NCBI RefSeq assembly: GCF_024347575.1
Contig: NZ_AP025503.1
Coordinates: forward strand, 1-64,000
DNA length: 64,000 bases
Direction: 5' to 3'
Origin: Vibrio pelagius
GTDB taxonomy: Bacteria; Pseudomonadota; Gammaproteobacteria; Enterobacterales; Vibrionaceae
Shown here: piece after piece, positions 27,068-39,200 of the stretch
Numbering within the stretch: position 1 is the first letter of the stretch
Layout of the letters: every line of letters begins with the position of its first letter
Program-made: the position numbers and the translations under genes
Notes under the pieces: model-generated
The model's input: only the letters and a program-made list of their open reading frames with translations
What the model was told of the DNA's origin: nothing
Database searches by the model: none

Positions 27068-27143
27068 GGGCGATTAGCTCAGTTGGGAGAGCACCTGCCT
27101 TACAAGCAGGGGGTCACTGGTTCGAGCCCGGTATCGCCCACCA
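27068..27143 (+). tRNA. tRNA-Val (TAC)
   Basis: 76 nt with encoded CCA; anticodon loop CTTACAA. Third tRNA of the spacer. Confidence 0.95.
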
Positions 27144-27511
27144 TTCTCTAAATATTCTTGGAAGTTCAAAACTCCAAACCACAATTTAGGTTGCTGGTTG
27201 GATTTTTCGACTGTGAGAGTCTTTAGAAAATGAACTTCTAACGAAGTCTCATGCTCTTTAACAATTTGGAAAGCTGACTGATTTAAATAACAGAGTTATT
27301 TAAATCAAATTAAAAGTTCTCAATGTTTATCTGCTCTTATTTATTAAGAACAGTAAACACAACACAAACACATTCAAGTGTCTTGTATTCGAATCAATGT
27401 TTACATTGATTCACCATTGAGTCCGGCAAACACGTAATAAGAATTAACCCTTCTTGTTACAACCAAAAACCTTGGTTGTTTACCATACATAAAGACCTCT
27501 TCGGGTTGTAT
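27144..27511 (+). other. tRNA-Val to 23S spacer with a second boxA
   Basis: 368 bp without a gene. It holds TGCTCTTTAACA at 27252-27263, a boxA copy that restores antitermination before 23S. Its last part (GTTGTATGGTTAAG) and the sequence after 23S (CTTAACCATACAAC) are complementary and form the RNase III processing stem. Confidence 0.75.
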
Positions 27512-30402
<2,891 letters not shown>

Positions 30403-30519
30403 ACAACACCCAAGGGGTTTTGATGGACTCAAAGATACAAACGCTTGAATGAGTTTGAAGAGAACAAGAAACAGCTTTCCAGATTACTTTTCTGAAAGAA
30501 AATCAGAGAAGAAAGAATT

Positions 30520-30638
30520 TGCTTGGCGACCATAGCGTTGTGGACCCACCTGATTCCATGCCGAACTCAGAAGTGAAACGCAATAGCGCCGATGGTAGTG
30601 TGGGGCTTCCCCATGTGAGAGTAGGACATCGCCAGGCT
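30520..30638 (+). rRNA. rrf: 5S ribosomal RNA
   Basis: About 119 nt, from TGCTTGGCGACC to TCGCCAGGCT, with the conserved CCGAACTCAGAAGTGAAACG core. The ends TGCTTGGCG and CGCCAGGC pair. Confidence 0.95.
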
Positions 30639-30708
30639 TTAATTTAGTTATTTGCTATGTGCAAATAACAACTTCAACAGTGTACTAATCTGTTGATGAA
30701 AATTTGTT

Positions 30709-30799
30709 GGAGGGATGGCTGAGTGGTCGAAAGCACCGGTCTTGAAAACCGGCAACCGTTAATAGCGGTTCTAGGGTTCAAATCCCTATCCCTCCACCA
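30709..30799 (+). tRNA. tRNA-Ser (TGA)
   Basis: 91 nt with encoded CCA, a long variable arm (AACCG / CGGTT) and anticodon loop CTTGAAA. The acceptor stem is GGAGGGA / TCCCTCC. The discriminator base is A, whereas E. coli serine tRNAs carry G. It lies 70 bp after 5S and before the operon terminator, so it is probably the last unit of the rrn transcript. Confidence 0.93.
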
Positions 30800-30805
30800 C
30801 CATTG

Positions 30806-30837
30806 AAAAGCCCGCTGAGAAATCAGCGGGCTTTTTT
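30806..30837 (+). terminator. Terminator of the rrn operon
   Basis: Stem AAAAGCCCGCTGA / TCAGCGGGCTTTT with a GAAA-type loop and T-run. The IS630-like element is inserted right behind it (its left target repeat TCA is 30837-30839). Confidence 0.9.
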
Positions 30838-30866
30838 CATACCAATCGCACTAATTTTGTGATCTA

Positions 30867-30892
30867 ATATCAGCTTCAAAAGGAGCTGATAT
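30867..30892 (+). promoter_or_regulatory. Hairpin over the transposase ribosome-binding site (outer copy)
   Basis: ATATCAGCT (30867-30875) pairs perfectly with AGCTGATAT (30884-30892). The AGGAG ribosome-binding site (30881-30885) and the start codon are in or next to the stem. A hairpin here would limit transposase translation. The inner copy keeps the same fold with different bases. Confidence 0.6.
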
Positions 30893-31338
30893 GACACACG
30901 ATTTTCCTAAGCTTATCCAAGCAACATCTGACGCGAGAAAACGAACTAGACTTCTTGCTATTTCGCATTTCATTGATGGGAAGACTCGTACTGAGATATC
31001 CCAATACCTAAAAGTCAGCCGAGGCAGTGTGAATCGTTGGGTCAGTGCCTACCTAGAAAACGGACTCGATGGGTTGGTAGAAAAGCAGCATACAGGCAGA
31101 CCTTCCCGCCTTTCTGAAGGACAACGCTCTCAACTAAAAAAATATATCAGTGACAATGCAATCAAACCTGATGGAGGAAGACTACAAGGCACTGATATTA
31201 TTGAGTATATAAAACAAGAGTTTGACCTCGTTTATAGCCTATCTGGTGTATATAAATTATTGAGAAAGCTAAACTTAGTGTGGATTACTACTCGGTCTAA
31301 GCACCCCAAACAGTCACTTGAAGCACAAGAAGCTTTTA
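30891..31338 (+). pseudogene. Transposase N-terminal part (orfA), outer copy, truncated
   Basis: Encodes the helix-turn-helix domain of an IS630-type transposase (MTHDFPKLIQATSDARKRTR...; HTH around IDGKTRTEISQYLKVSRGSVNRW, roughly 28-50). The genuine frame stops being transposase at GAAGCTTTTA, where the second element was inserted; translation would run 7 codons into the insert to a stop at 31361. It differs from the inner copy by one residue in this part (R20 against K20). Confidence 0.85.
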
Positions 31339-31365
31339 TACCAATCGCACTAATTTTGTGATCTA

Positions 31366-31391
31366 ATATCAACTTCAAAAGGAGTTGATAT
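31366..31391 (+). promoter_or_regulatory. Hairpin over the transposase ribosome-binding site (inner copy)
   Basis: ATATCAACT (31366-31374) pairs with AGTTGATAT (31383-31391). Compared with the outer copy a G-C pair has become A-T by two coordinated changes, so the 9-bp stem is preserved. Confidence 0.6.
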
Positions 31392-31866
31392 GACACACGA
31401 TTTTCCTAAGCTTATCCAAGCAACATCTGACGCGAGAAAACGAACTAAACTTCTTGCTATTTCGCATTTCATTGATGGGAAGACTCGTACTGAGATCTCC
31501 CAATACCTAAAAGTCAGCCGAGGCAGTGTGAATCGTTGGGTCAGTGCCTACCTAGAAAACGGACTCGATGGGTTGGTAGAAAAGCAGCATACAGGCAGAC
31601 CTTCCCGCCTTTCTGAAGGACAACGCTCTCAACTAAAAAAATATATCAGTGACAATGCAATCAAACCTGATGGAGGAAGACTACAAGGCACTGATATTAT
31701 TGAGTATATAAAACAAGAGTTTGACCTCGTTTATAGCCTATCTGGTGTATATAAATTATTGAGAAAGCTAAACTTAGTGTGGATTACTACTCGGTCTAAG
31801 CACCCTAAACAGTCACTTGAAGCACAAGAAGCTTTTAAAAAAATTCCTAATCGAAACGATCAATAA
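31390..31866 (+). CDS. IS630-type transposase orfA (inner copy)
   Basis: A 158-aa product with the helix-turn-helix DNA-binding part of an IS630-type transposase. It ends shortly after an A7 run (31837-31843), where the reading frame must move by +1 (or -2) to join the DDE part that starts ...KKFLIETINKIPGH. Such two-frame layouts are common in insertion sequences and may use ribosomal frameshifting or RNA polymerase slippage. The ribosome-binding site AAGGAG lies in a hairpin. A complete transposase cannot result because orfB is cut. Confidence 0.75.
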   Translation: MTHDFPKLIQATSDARKRTKLLAISHFIDGKTRTEISQYLKVSRGSVNRWVSAYLENGLDGLVEKQHTGRPSRLSEGQRSQLKKYISDNAIKPDGGRLQGTDIIEYIKQEFDLVYSLSGVYKLLRKLNLVWITTRSKHPKQSLEAQEAFKKIPNRNDQ

Positions 31867-32204
31867 GATCCCTGGCCACATTCCATTAAATGACGTCCAA
31901 ATTTGGTTTCAAGATGAAGCGAGATTTGGTCAACGGAATACAACGACAAGAATATGGGCTGAGAAGGGCACTCGCCCTTTAGCGATTCAGCAGCAACAGT
32001 TTGAGTCGGCGTATTTATTTGGTGCCGTATGTATTAACACTGGTGAGACCGAAGCAATAGTTTCTCCGCTGAGCAACATGGAGGCCATGCAGAAACATTT
32101 AGCGCTCATTTCGTCAGCGACTCCTTGCGGCAAGCATGCTGTAATTATTATGGACCAAGCCAGTTGGCATCAAAGCTATCTTGCCGATGAGTTCAAGAAT
32201 CTAA
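31817..32204 (+). pseudogene. Transposase catalytic part (orfB), inner copy, truncated
   Basis: Carries the first catalytic Asp (FQDEARFGQ) and the second (IIMDQASWHQ) of the DDE triad. It ends at ...DEFKN(L), before the third acidic residue (NPIEQVW in the outer copy), because a MITE is inserted at CTAA. The open frame runs on through the MITE to 32341 with unrelated codons. Non-functional by loss of the catalytic Glu. Confidence 0.85.
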
Positions 32205-32364
32205 TACCAATCACAGTAAATAAGTGGTCAAAAATAGCGCCGGGAAAAGGCTTAAGAACAAGGCAGAATTTTTTGGTAAGTAGTTATTCTACAATCAAAA
32301 ATTCTAACGCAGTTATCAAGCGTTTTAACAAGCTAGGATGATCAGTTATTTACTACGATTGGTA
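32205..32364 (+). mobile_element. 160-bp MITE with IS630-like ends
   Basis: Bounded by imperfect inverted repeats of about 26 bp: TACCAATCACAGTAAATAAG... on the left and the complement of TTATTTACTACGATTGGTA on the right. No coding capacity of its own. The left side is preceded by TAA (32202-32204), a 3-bp target consistent with TnA. The first 8 bp (TACCAATC) are the same as those of the surrounding IS, suggesting mobilisation by a related transposase. I believe this repeat is common in Vibrio genomes, but that is memory and not shown here. Confidence 0.8.
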
Positions 32365-32367
32365 TTA

Positions 32368-32943
32368 AAAAAATTCCTAATCGAAACGATCAATAAGATC
32401 CCTGGCCACATTCCATTAAATGACGTCCAAATTTGGTTTCAAGATGAAGCGAGATTTGGTCAACGGAATACAACGACAAGAATATGGGCTGAGAAGGGCA
32501 CTCGCCCTTTAGCGATTCAGCAGCAACAGTTTGAGTCGGCGTATTTATTTGGTGCCGTATGTATTAACACTGGTGAGACCGAAGCAATAGTTTCTCCGCT
32601 GAGCAACATGGAGGCCATGCAGAAACATTTAGCGCTCATTTCGTCAGCGACTCCTTGCGGCAAGCATGCTGTAATTATTATGGACCAAGCCAGTTGGCAT
32701 CAAAGCTATCTTGCCGATGAGTTCAAGAATCTAACCATCATCCATATTCCTCCATACTCACCCGAACTCAACCCTATTGAACAAGTGTGGAGTTGGCTCC
32801 GACAGCATGAAATTGCCAATCGTTGCTTTAATAGCTACGAGGATATCGTAGACAAGCTCTGTAACGCTTGGAATCGGTTCTGTGAAGATAAGAATAGAGT
32901 CATTTCACTTTGTTTTAGGGACTGGGTTAATCTGACTTATTAA
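32368..32943 (+). pseudogene. Transposase catalytic part (orfB), outer copy, 5'-cut
   Basis: Encodes the whole DDE catalytic domain (DEARFGQ, MDQASWH, PPYSPELNPIEQVW) down to the normal stop just before the right inverted repeat. Its native upstream part lies 1 kb away at 30891-31338. The MITE end supplies an in-frame ATG (32338) that would give a 201-aa protein lacking the DNA-binding domain; no good ribosome-binding site precedes it. Confidence 0.8.
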
Positions 32944-33045
32944 TTAGTGCGATTGGTATCATTTCTATCGTGTCGAATTCAAATCACAAAAAAGAGCACT
33001 AGTGTGCCCTTCAATGTCGTTCTATTTATTAGCGAGAAAAGATAG

Positions 33046-33936
33046 TTAATCCGTTAGGTACTTCCCTTCTGCAACCTGCCAGAGCGCTCGGATGAGTGGG
33101 TTATCCAGTTGCGCCCGCTTGCAACATACACCAAGCTCAAAAGGCTTAATTGGTTCTATCTTTAAGCGTTCAACCTTATCTCTTACCGGACTATTGTTGA
33201 TCACTACATCTGGAGCAATTCCAATACCACACCCAAGCGCCACCATACTAACGATCGCTTCATGTCCAGATACCTGAGCATAGATATTAGGTTTGATTTT
33301 CAGTTTCTTAAACCACGCATTGGCGCGTTCACGTGCTGTGCCTGCCTCTGGGATGATGAATGGTAGATCATTCCAATCGATGTGCTCAGCCTGTAGTTGT
33401 TGGCTGAAGCTACTGACTCCTGCTGGAGAAATAACAGATAGCGGGATATCACTAATCGTTTCAAATTCGAGGCGTGATGGAAGGATATCTGGCTTAGCGG
33501 AAATAGCGATATCGACTTCGTCATTGAGGATCTTATCTATAGCTTGAGCTGGGTCGCCTGTTGAGAGTTTAAATTCAATATAAGGATGGAGAGCTCGAAA
33601 CTCAGTTATTAACTCAGGAAGATGACTATAGCTTGCAGTCACTGAGCAGAAGATTCGAATCTCACCTTTCAGCTCTTGTTCTCCGCCTTTTAAATGAAGG
33701 TTGTACTGTTGCCATTCACTGACAATATTGAGTGCAACGGGAAGCAGTTGTTTTCCTGCTGGAGTGAGGTCGACACTACGGTTATCTCGAATCAGCAGCT
33801 CTTGCCCTGTTTCATCTTCGAGTTTCTGTATTTGGCGACTTAAAGCTGATGGGCTGACGTGCATCGCTGCCGCAGTCTTGCTGAAGTTTTTGCTGTCACA
33901 CAAATGTATGAATAACTGTAATGATTTTATGTTCAT
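33046..33936 (-). CDS. ilvY: HTH-type transcriptional activator IlvY
   Basis: A LysR-type activator of ilvC that responds to acetolactate or acetohydroxybutyrate. The 296-aa product has the winged HTH (KNFSKTAAAMHVSPSALSRQIQKLEDE, about 16-42) and an effector domain. The assignment rests on the divergent position next to ilvC and the IlvY-like sequence (ASYSHLPELITEFRALHPYIEFKL). It shares a 147-bp divergent control region with ilvC. Confidence 0.92.
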   Translation of the reverse strand: MNIKSLQLFIHLCDSKNFSKTAAAMHVSPSALSRQIQKLEDETGQELLIRDNRSVDLTPAGKQLLPVALNIVSEWQQYNLHLKGGEQELKGEIRIFCSVTASYSHLPELITEFRALHPYIEFKLSTGDPAQAIDKILNDEVDIAISAKPDILPSRLEFETISDIPLSVISPAGVSSFSQQLQAEHIDWNDLPFIIPEAGTARERANAWFKKLKIKPNIYAQVSGHEAIVSMVALGCGIGIAPDVVINNSPVRDKVERLKIEPIKPFELGVCCKRAQLDNPLIRALWQVAEGKYLTD

Positions 33937-33956
33937 ATATTACGAATGTTTCCACG

Positions 33957-33993
33957 TTGCATTAATTGCAATAACTAATTGTGAATATATCAC
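33957..33993. promoter_or_regulatory. Candidate IlvY operators between ilvY and ilvC
   Basis: Two inverted repeats lie in the divergent region: TTGCA-TTAAT-TGCAA (33957-33971), of the LysR T-N11-A type, and GTGA-ATATA-TCAC (33981-33993). The spacing of about 22 bp puts them on similar faces of the helix, as expected of a LysR dimer-of-dimers. Assigned by position; no footprint is known to me for this strain. Confidence 0.5.
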
Positions 33994-34083
33994 TTTAAGC
34001 AACCGTATGTCTGTTTTAGTATGAACTCATTCGGTAACAAAGCTACCGACCTCAACGGAAAAATTCTTAAAAGGAGCGCCCAG

Positions 34084-35568
34084 ATGGCTAACTATTTCAA
34101 TACTTTAAACCTACGCGAGCAGCTAGACCAATTAGGTCGTTGTCGTTTCATGGACCGCAGTGAATTTGCAACTGAAGCGGATTACCTGAAAGGTAAGAAA
34201 GTCGTTATCGTTGGTTGTGGTGCTCAAGGCCTGAACCAAGGTTTAAACATGCGTGACTCTGGCCTGAACGTAGCTTACGCACTTCGTCAGGCTGCGATTG
34301 ACGAGCAACGTCAATCTTACAAAAACGCAAAAGAGAACGGTTTTGAAGTAGATAGCTACGAAAACCTAATCCCTGAAGCAGATCTAGTAATCAACCTAAC
34401 TCCAGACAAACAGCACACAAATGTTGTTGAGACAGTAATGCCTCTAATGAAAGAGGGTGCAGCACTAGGTTACTCACACGGCTTCAACATTGTTGAAGAA
34501 GGCATGCAAATTCGTAAAGACCTAACGGTTGTTATGGTTGCACCTAAGTGTCCAGGTACAGAAGTACGTGAAGAGTACAAGCGTGGCTTCGGTGTTCCGA
34601 CTCTTATCGCGGTTCACCCAGAGAACGATCCAAAGGGTGAAGGTTGGGATATCGCGAAAGCATGGGCTGCTGGTACTGGTGGTCACCGTGCGGGCTGTCT
34701 AGAGTCTTCATTTGTTGCTGAAGTGAAATCGGACCTAGTGGGCGAACAGACTATTCTATGTGGCATGCTACAAGCTGGTTCTATCGTTTCTTACGAGAAG
34801 ATGGTTGCTGAAGGTATTGACCCGAGCTACGCAGGTAAGCTTCTACAGTACGGTTGGGAAACTGTTACGGAAGCACTAAAGTTTGGTGGTGTGACACACA
34901 TGATGGATCGTCTATCAAACCCAGCGAAAATCAAAGCGTTCGAGCTTTCTGAAGAGCTAAAAGATCTAATGCGTCCACTGTACAACAAGCACATGGATGA
35001 CGTAATCACAGGTCACTTCTCTAGTACTATGATGGCTGACTGGGCAAACGACGATGCGAACCTACTAGGCTGGCGTGAAGAGACAGGTCAAACTGCATTC
35101 GAAAACTACCCTGAAGGTGATGTTGAAATCTCTGAGCAAGAGTACTTCGACAACGGTATCCTAATGGTTGCAATGGTTCGTGCTGGTGTTGAGTTAGCGT
35201 TCGAAGCCATGACTGCATCTGGCATCATCGATGAGTCTGCATACTACGAATCTCTACATGAGCTTCCACTGATCGCAAACACGGTTGCTCGTAAGCGTCT
35301 ATACGAAATGAACGTAGTAATCTCTGATACAGCAGAATACGGTAACTACCTATTTGCAAACGTAGCAACGCCACTACTACGTGAGAAGTTCATGCCTTCA
35401 GTATCTACAGACGTGATTGGTAAAGGTCTAGGTGAAGCATCTAACCAAGTAGACAATGCTCGTCTAATCGAAGTGAACGAAGCTATCCGTAACCACCCAG
35501 TTGAGTACATCGGTGAAGAGCTACGTGCTTACATGAGCGACATGAAGCGCATCGCTGTAGGCGGCTAA
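34084..35568 (+). CDS. ilvC: Ketol-acid reductoisomerase IlvC
   Basis: Catalyses the NADPH- and Mg2+-dependent isomerisation/reduction of 2-acetolactate in valine, leucine and isoleucine synthesis. The 494-aa product is the long class II form (E. coli 491 aa), with the Rossmann loop [14 protein letters not shown] (about 38-50) and two knotted C-terminal domains. The ATG at 34084 ([14 protein letters not shown]) matches E. coli and has AAGGAG 8 nt upstream; the frame is open for 21 codons further upstream, but these precede the ribosome-binding site. A terminator follows at 35638. Confidence 0.97.
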   Translation: MANYFNTLNLREQLDQLGRCRFMDRSEFATEADYLKGKKVVIVGCGAQGLNQGLNMRDSGLNVAYALRQAAIDEQRQSYKNAKENGFEVDSYENLIPEADLVINLTPDKQHTNVVETVMPLMKEGAALGYSHGFNIVEEGMQIRKDLTVVMVAPKCPGTEVREEYKRGFGVPTLIAVHPENDPKGEGWDIAKAWAAGTGGHRAGCLESSFVAEVKSDLVGEQTILCGMLQAGSIVSYEKMVAEGIDPSYAGKLLQYGWETVTEALKFGGVTHMMDRLSNPAKIKAFELSEELKDLMRPLYNKHMDDVITGHFSSTMMADWANDDANLLGWREETGQTAFENYPEGDVEISEQEYFDNGILMVAMVRAGVELAFEAMTASGIIDESAYYESLHELPLIANTVARKRLYEMNVVISDTAEYGNYLFANVATPLLREKFMPSVSTDVIGKGLGEASNQVDNARLIEVNEAIRNHPVEYIGEELRAYMSDMKRIAVGG

Positions 35569-35637
35569 TTAGCATCGCAAGAATTTAGAGAACTCCAAAA
35601 AAATTGGAGTCATAAATAAAAAACACAACATCTAATT

Positions 35638-35671
35638 AAAAGGCTTGGTCGCCGTTGACCAAGCCTTTTTG
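35638..35671 (+). terminator. Rho-independent terminator after ilvC
   Basis: Stem AGGCTTGGTC / GACCAAGCCT, 6-nt loop, T-run. Confidence 0.9.
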
Positions 35672-35791
35672 TTTTTACAGAGCTCGCCAACTTGCTCCTG
35701 AAGATGTGTACGATGTATGTCTTCACTAGCACGCCTTAAAGCAATGGAAGAGTATTGCTTGGAGTATACCTTCCAGAATACGAGCGTATAA

Positions 35792-35823
35792 AAAAGGGTT
35801 GATGCTTACACATCAACCCTTTT
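35792..35823 (-). terminator. Terminator after ubiK
   Basis: Stem AAAAGGGTTGATG / CATCAACCCTTTT with a 6-nt loop. T-tract on the minus strand. Confidence 0.87.
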
Positions 35824-35841
35824 GTATTTTTGCATTGACGC

Positions 35842-36093
35842 TTATTTGTCAGCGAGCTTCGCTTCTAGATCTGCTAGTTTTTGTTCCATCTCAGTTAGCT
35901 TCTGACGTGTACGTAGTAGAACCTGAGTTTGAACATCGAACTCTTCACGGCTGACAACGTCTAGCTTGTTTAGTTGGCCTTGGATAACTTGGCGAACCTT
36001 TTGGTCCACATCAGAACCTAGCTCTTTCACTGGCTGAGGCATAGAGTCATGGATTTGTTTCGCAATCTGCTCTAGTTTTTTTGGATCAAACAT
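35842..36093 (-). CDS. ubiK: Ubiquinone biosynthesis accessory factor UbiK (YqiC)
   Basis: A small BMFP/YqiC protein that assists the Ubi lipid-processing complex with UbiJ in aerobic ubiquinone synthesis. The 83-aa product has an amphipathic N-terminal helix ([19 protein letters not shown]) and a C-terminal coiled coil (about 50-82) that mediates trimerisation in the family. A single gene between ilvC and vexRAB. Confidence 0.9.
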   Translation of the reverse strand: MFDPKKLEQIAKQIHDSMPQPVKELGSDVDQKVRQVIQGQLNKLDVVSREEFDVQTQVLLRTRQKLTEMEQKLADLEAKLADK

Positions 36094-36165
36094 ATCAATT
36101 AAAACTCCTGATTATTTCCTACTATTCTATTTAATCGCAGTGGAGATGTCGCCTGTGACGTATAA

Positions 36166-36191
36166 AAAAAGGTCACCGAAGTGACCTTTTT
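36166..36191 (-). terminator. Terminator of the vexRAB operon
   Basis: Stem GGTCAC / GTGACC with flanking A and T tracts, seven T on the minus strand. Confidence 0.82.
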
Positions 36192-36213
36192 GCGATTAAC
36201 GTGAAACTCGAGG

Positions 36214-39200
36214 TTAGTTGTTGTCAGCCAACTCTCTTTGCGCCGCTTTCGCTTCGTCGACACGTGCTAGTTTCTCTAAGTCTTTATCTTCTACAAAAAC
36301 CGGTAGTGGTTTGTGCTTCTCTGCTAGGTAGCTGTAGATAACAGGCAACACGAACAGCGTGAAGATAGTACCAATTGCTAGACCAGCAACGATAACAATA
36401 CCGATACTGAAACGTTGAGCAGCACCTGCACCACTTGCGTACATCAGTGGGATAAGGCCTGCGATCATCGCTGCAGTGGTCATTAGGATAGGACGTAGAC
36501 GAACCTTCGCCGCTTCCATTACCGCTTCAATACGTGATTTCTTGTTGTGCAGTTGCTCTTCTTTTGCCACCTCACAGATCAAGATACCGTGCTTGGTAAT
36601 CAGACCAACCAGTGTGATCAAACCTACTTGTGAGTAGATGTTCATGGTTGCTGCACCCCACGCAAGGGCAATCAATGCACCACAGATCGCCAGTGGTACC
36701 GAAACCATGATAACCAGTGGATCTTTCACCGACTCGAACTGAATCGCCAGTACTAGGAAGATGATCGCCAGTGCTAAACCAAATGTTGCGTATAGCGCGC
36801 TACCTTCGGTTACGTATTGGCGAGCCTCACCCATGTAGTCATGGTTGTAGCCACTTGGTAACTTGGTCTCTGCAATGTTCTCAAACCATGCAATCGCATC
36901 ACCCATCGCAGCGCCTGGTGCTGGTACTGCACCAATTGTTGCTGAGTTCAATTGGTTGAAGTGAGGAAGAGAGCGAGGCTCAGCCACCACATCAATAGTA
37001 ATCAAACTGCCCAGAGGAACGGCTTTGCCATCAGCTGCACGCACGTAGTAGTTGTTCATCGATTCCGGGTTTAGACGGAACTTACGCTCAACCTGTGGGA
37101 TAACCTCGTACGAACGACCATTGAGGTCGATACGGTTTACGTAACCATCGGACATCATAGTACCTAGCGTGATACCGATATCTTGCATGGTCACGCCGTA
37201 AGCACCCGCTTTGTCTTTGTCGATATTGATCTTCATGGTCGCTGAGTCGTAGTTCAGATCAAGATCTGAGTAAACGAATAGCGGGTTTGAAGATACTTCT
37301 GCCAGAATGTCTGTTGTGATCTGGAAAAGGCTCTCAAAGCTGTTTGGTGTTGTAATAACAAACTGAATTGGAAGACCTGAACCTGCACCTGGAAGCTCTG
37401 GCATTTGGAACGCCGTTACTGCCATTCCTGGAACATCTTTAACTAATTCACCTACACGGTTAGCAACGTCAGACTGACTGGTTTCACGCTCACTCCAAGG
37501 CACCATAGATGCAATACCAAAGGCTTGGTTTGCGTTTGGTACACCAGTAAACACCTGAGCGTACGCTACTTCCGGTTGATCAGATAGAATCGTGTTGACG
37601 TCGTTCATGGTGTTTTGCATGAAATCTAGGTTCGCATTCGATGGTGCGGTACCCATCAGCATGATTACACCTTTATCCTCAGATGGCGCGAGCTCACTCG
37701 GGATAAATTTGAACAGCATTGGCAGACTTGCAAATACGATGATAGCGAAACCAATGAACACTGGACGATGCTGCATAACAGCACCAAGCATGCGCTCATA
37801 ACGGTTAGTCATACCATCAAGAACACTGTGCACCTTCTGCTCAAACTTACTTGGCTCAGCGTGAGCTTTAAGCATCTTTGAACACATCATAGGTGAAAGT
37901 GTTAGTGCTACGATGCCCGATACAAATACTGAACCGGCAAGTGTTAGTGCAAACTCTTTAAATAGTGAGCCCGTAATACCACCCATCATCGCGATTGGCG
38001 CGTATACCGCACCTAGCGTCAGTGTCATTGCAATAACTGGAACCGCGATTTCACGAGTACCAATGATCGCTGCACGGAATGGCGATTCACCAAGCTTGAT
38101 GTGACGGTCAACGTTCTCAAGAACAACGATCGCATCATCTACCACCAGACCGATAGCGAGTACCATTGCCAGTAGCGTCATCAGGTTCCATGAGAAACCC
38201 ATCGCCTGCATTACCATTGCCACACCGATTAGAGACAGTGGAATAGTAACGATTGGAATCAGTACTGCACGGAACGAACCTAGGAACAGTGTAATAACGA
38301 CCAATACGATCAAAGCCGCTTCAAGAATGGTTTTAATAACCTCTTGAATAGATTCATTGATAGCGATAGTCGAGTCATACATCACGTTCATCGAGATGTT
38401 GCTTGGTAGGTTCTTCTCTAGTTGAGGAAGAAGCTCAAGTACATCTGCTGCAATGTTGATCGGGTTTGCACTTGGTGCTGCGTTAATCGCTGCAACAACC
38501 GCTTCCCGACCGTTGGCACTTGCTCGGTAAACATCGTGGCTCTTCTCTAGAGAAACCTTAGCAATGTCAGATAAACGGATAATTTCGCCTTCGCCGCTTC
38601 GTACTACAAGGTTTTCTAGCTCTTCTGTATTCGAAACCTGCGTGTCGGCACTACCGTTGTAAAGTACGAACTCACCCGTCGCTTGGCCTGTCGCTGATTG
38701 GTAGTTGTTAGCGTTCAATACCGTCATCACATCGCTAGCAGTGAGGTCAACTGCCGCCATTTTTGATGGGTCTAGCCATACGCGAAGGGCGTATTTCATG
38801 CCACCGTATAGATCAACCTTCGATACACCGTTTACCGTAAATAGCTGCGGGTTGATTACACGCTCTAGGTAGTCCGTAATCTGGCTCGAGGCCAATTCAT
38901 CACTGGTAAAGCCAATGTACAGTACCGCCGTTGTCGAACCCGTAGACATGGTTACGGTTGGGTCTTCTGCTTCTTTTGGAAGCTGAGAACGTACCGAGTT
39001 TGTCTTGGCCAGTATGTCCGACAGAGCGGCATTTGGATCTGTGTTCAACTTCATGTTTACGGTAATGGTAGAGCTACCAAGAACCGAAGATGAAGTCATA
39101 TAGTCGATGTTATCCGCTTGGGCAACTGCTTGCTCAAGAGGTTGAGTAATAAAACCTTGGATAAGATCGGCACTCGCACCGTAGTAACTTGTGGTAACGG

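Larger units (their letters stand above)
31339..32364 (+). mobile_element. Chimeric insert: IS630-like left end joined to a MITE right end
   Basis: A 1026-bp unit starting with the IS end TACCAATCGCACTAATT and ending with the MITE end TACTACGATTGGTA. It is flanked by the direct repeat TTA (31336-31338 and 32365-32367). The unoccupied target, GAAGCTTTTAAAAAAATTCC, is present inside the inner copy itself (from 31829), so the 3-bp duplication can be read directly. The right part of the inner IS, including its right inverted repeat, is missing. Either a deletion fused the MITE end to the IS end, or the two ends moved together as one unit. Confidence 0.8.
30840..32958 (+). mobile_element. IS630-like element (outer copy), interrupted by a chimeric insert
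   Basis: Perfect 17-bp terminal inverted repeats TACCAATCGCACTAATT lie at both ends (30840-30856 and, inverted, 32942-32958), flanked by the direct repeat TCA (30837-30839 and 32959-32961). Removing the insert (31339-32364) and one TTA leaves an element of about 1090 bp encoding a two-frame transposase: an N-terminal helix-turn-helix part and a DDE part. The element is split inside the frameshift region and cannot make an intact transposase. Confidence 0.85.

Noticed and set aside
30840..32958. A composite transposon carrying cargo genes
   Set aside because: Between the IS ends there is only transposase sequence and the MITE. No passenger gene is present, so it is a nested insertion.
33981..33993. 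GTGA-N5-TCAC upstream of ilvC as a CRP site
   Set aside because: The half-sites are too closely spaced for CRP (TGTGA-N6-TCACA) and position fits a second IlvY half-site better. Left as a candidate IlvY operator.
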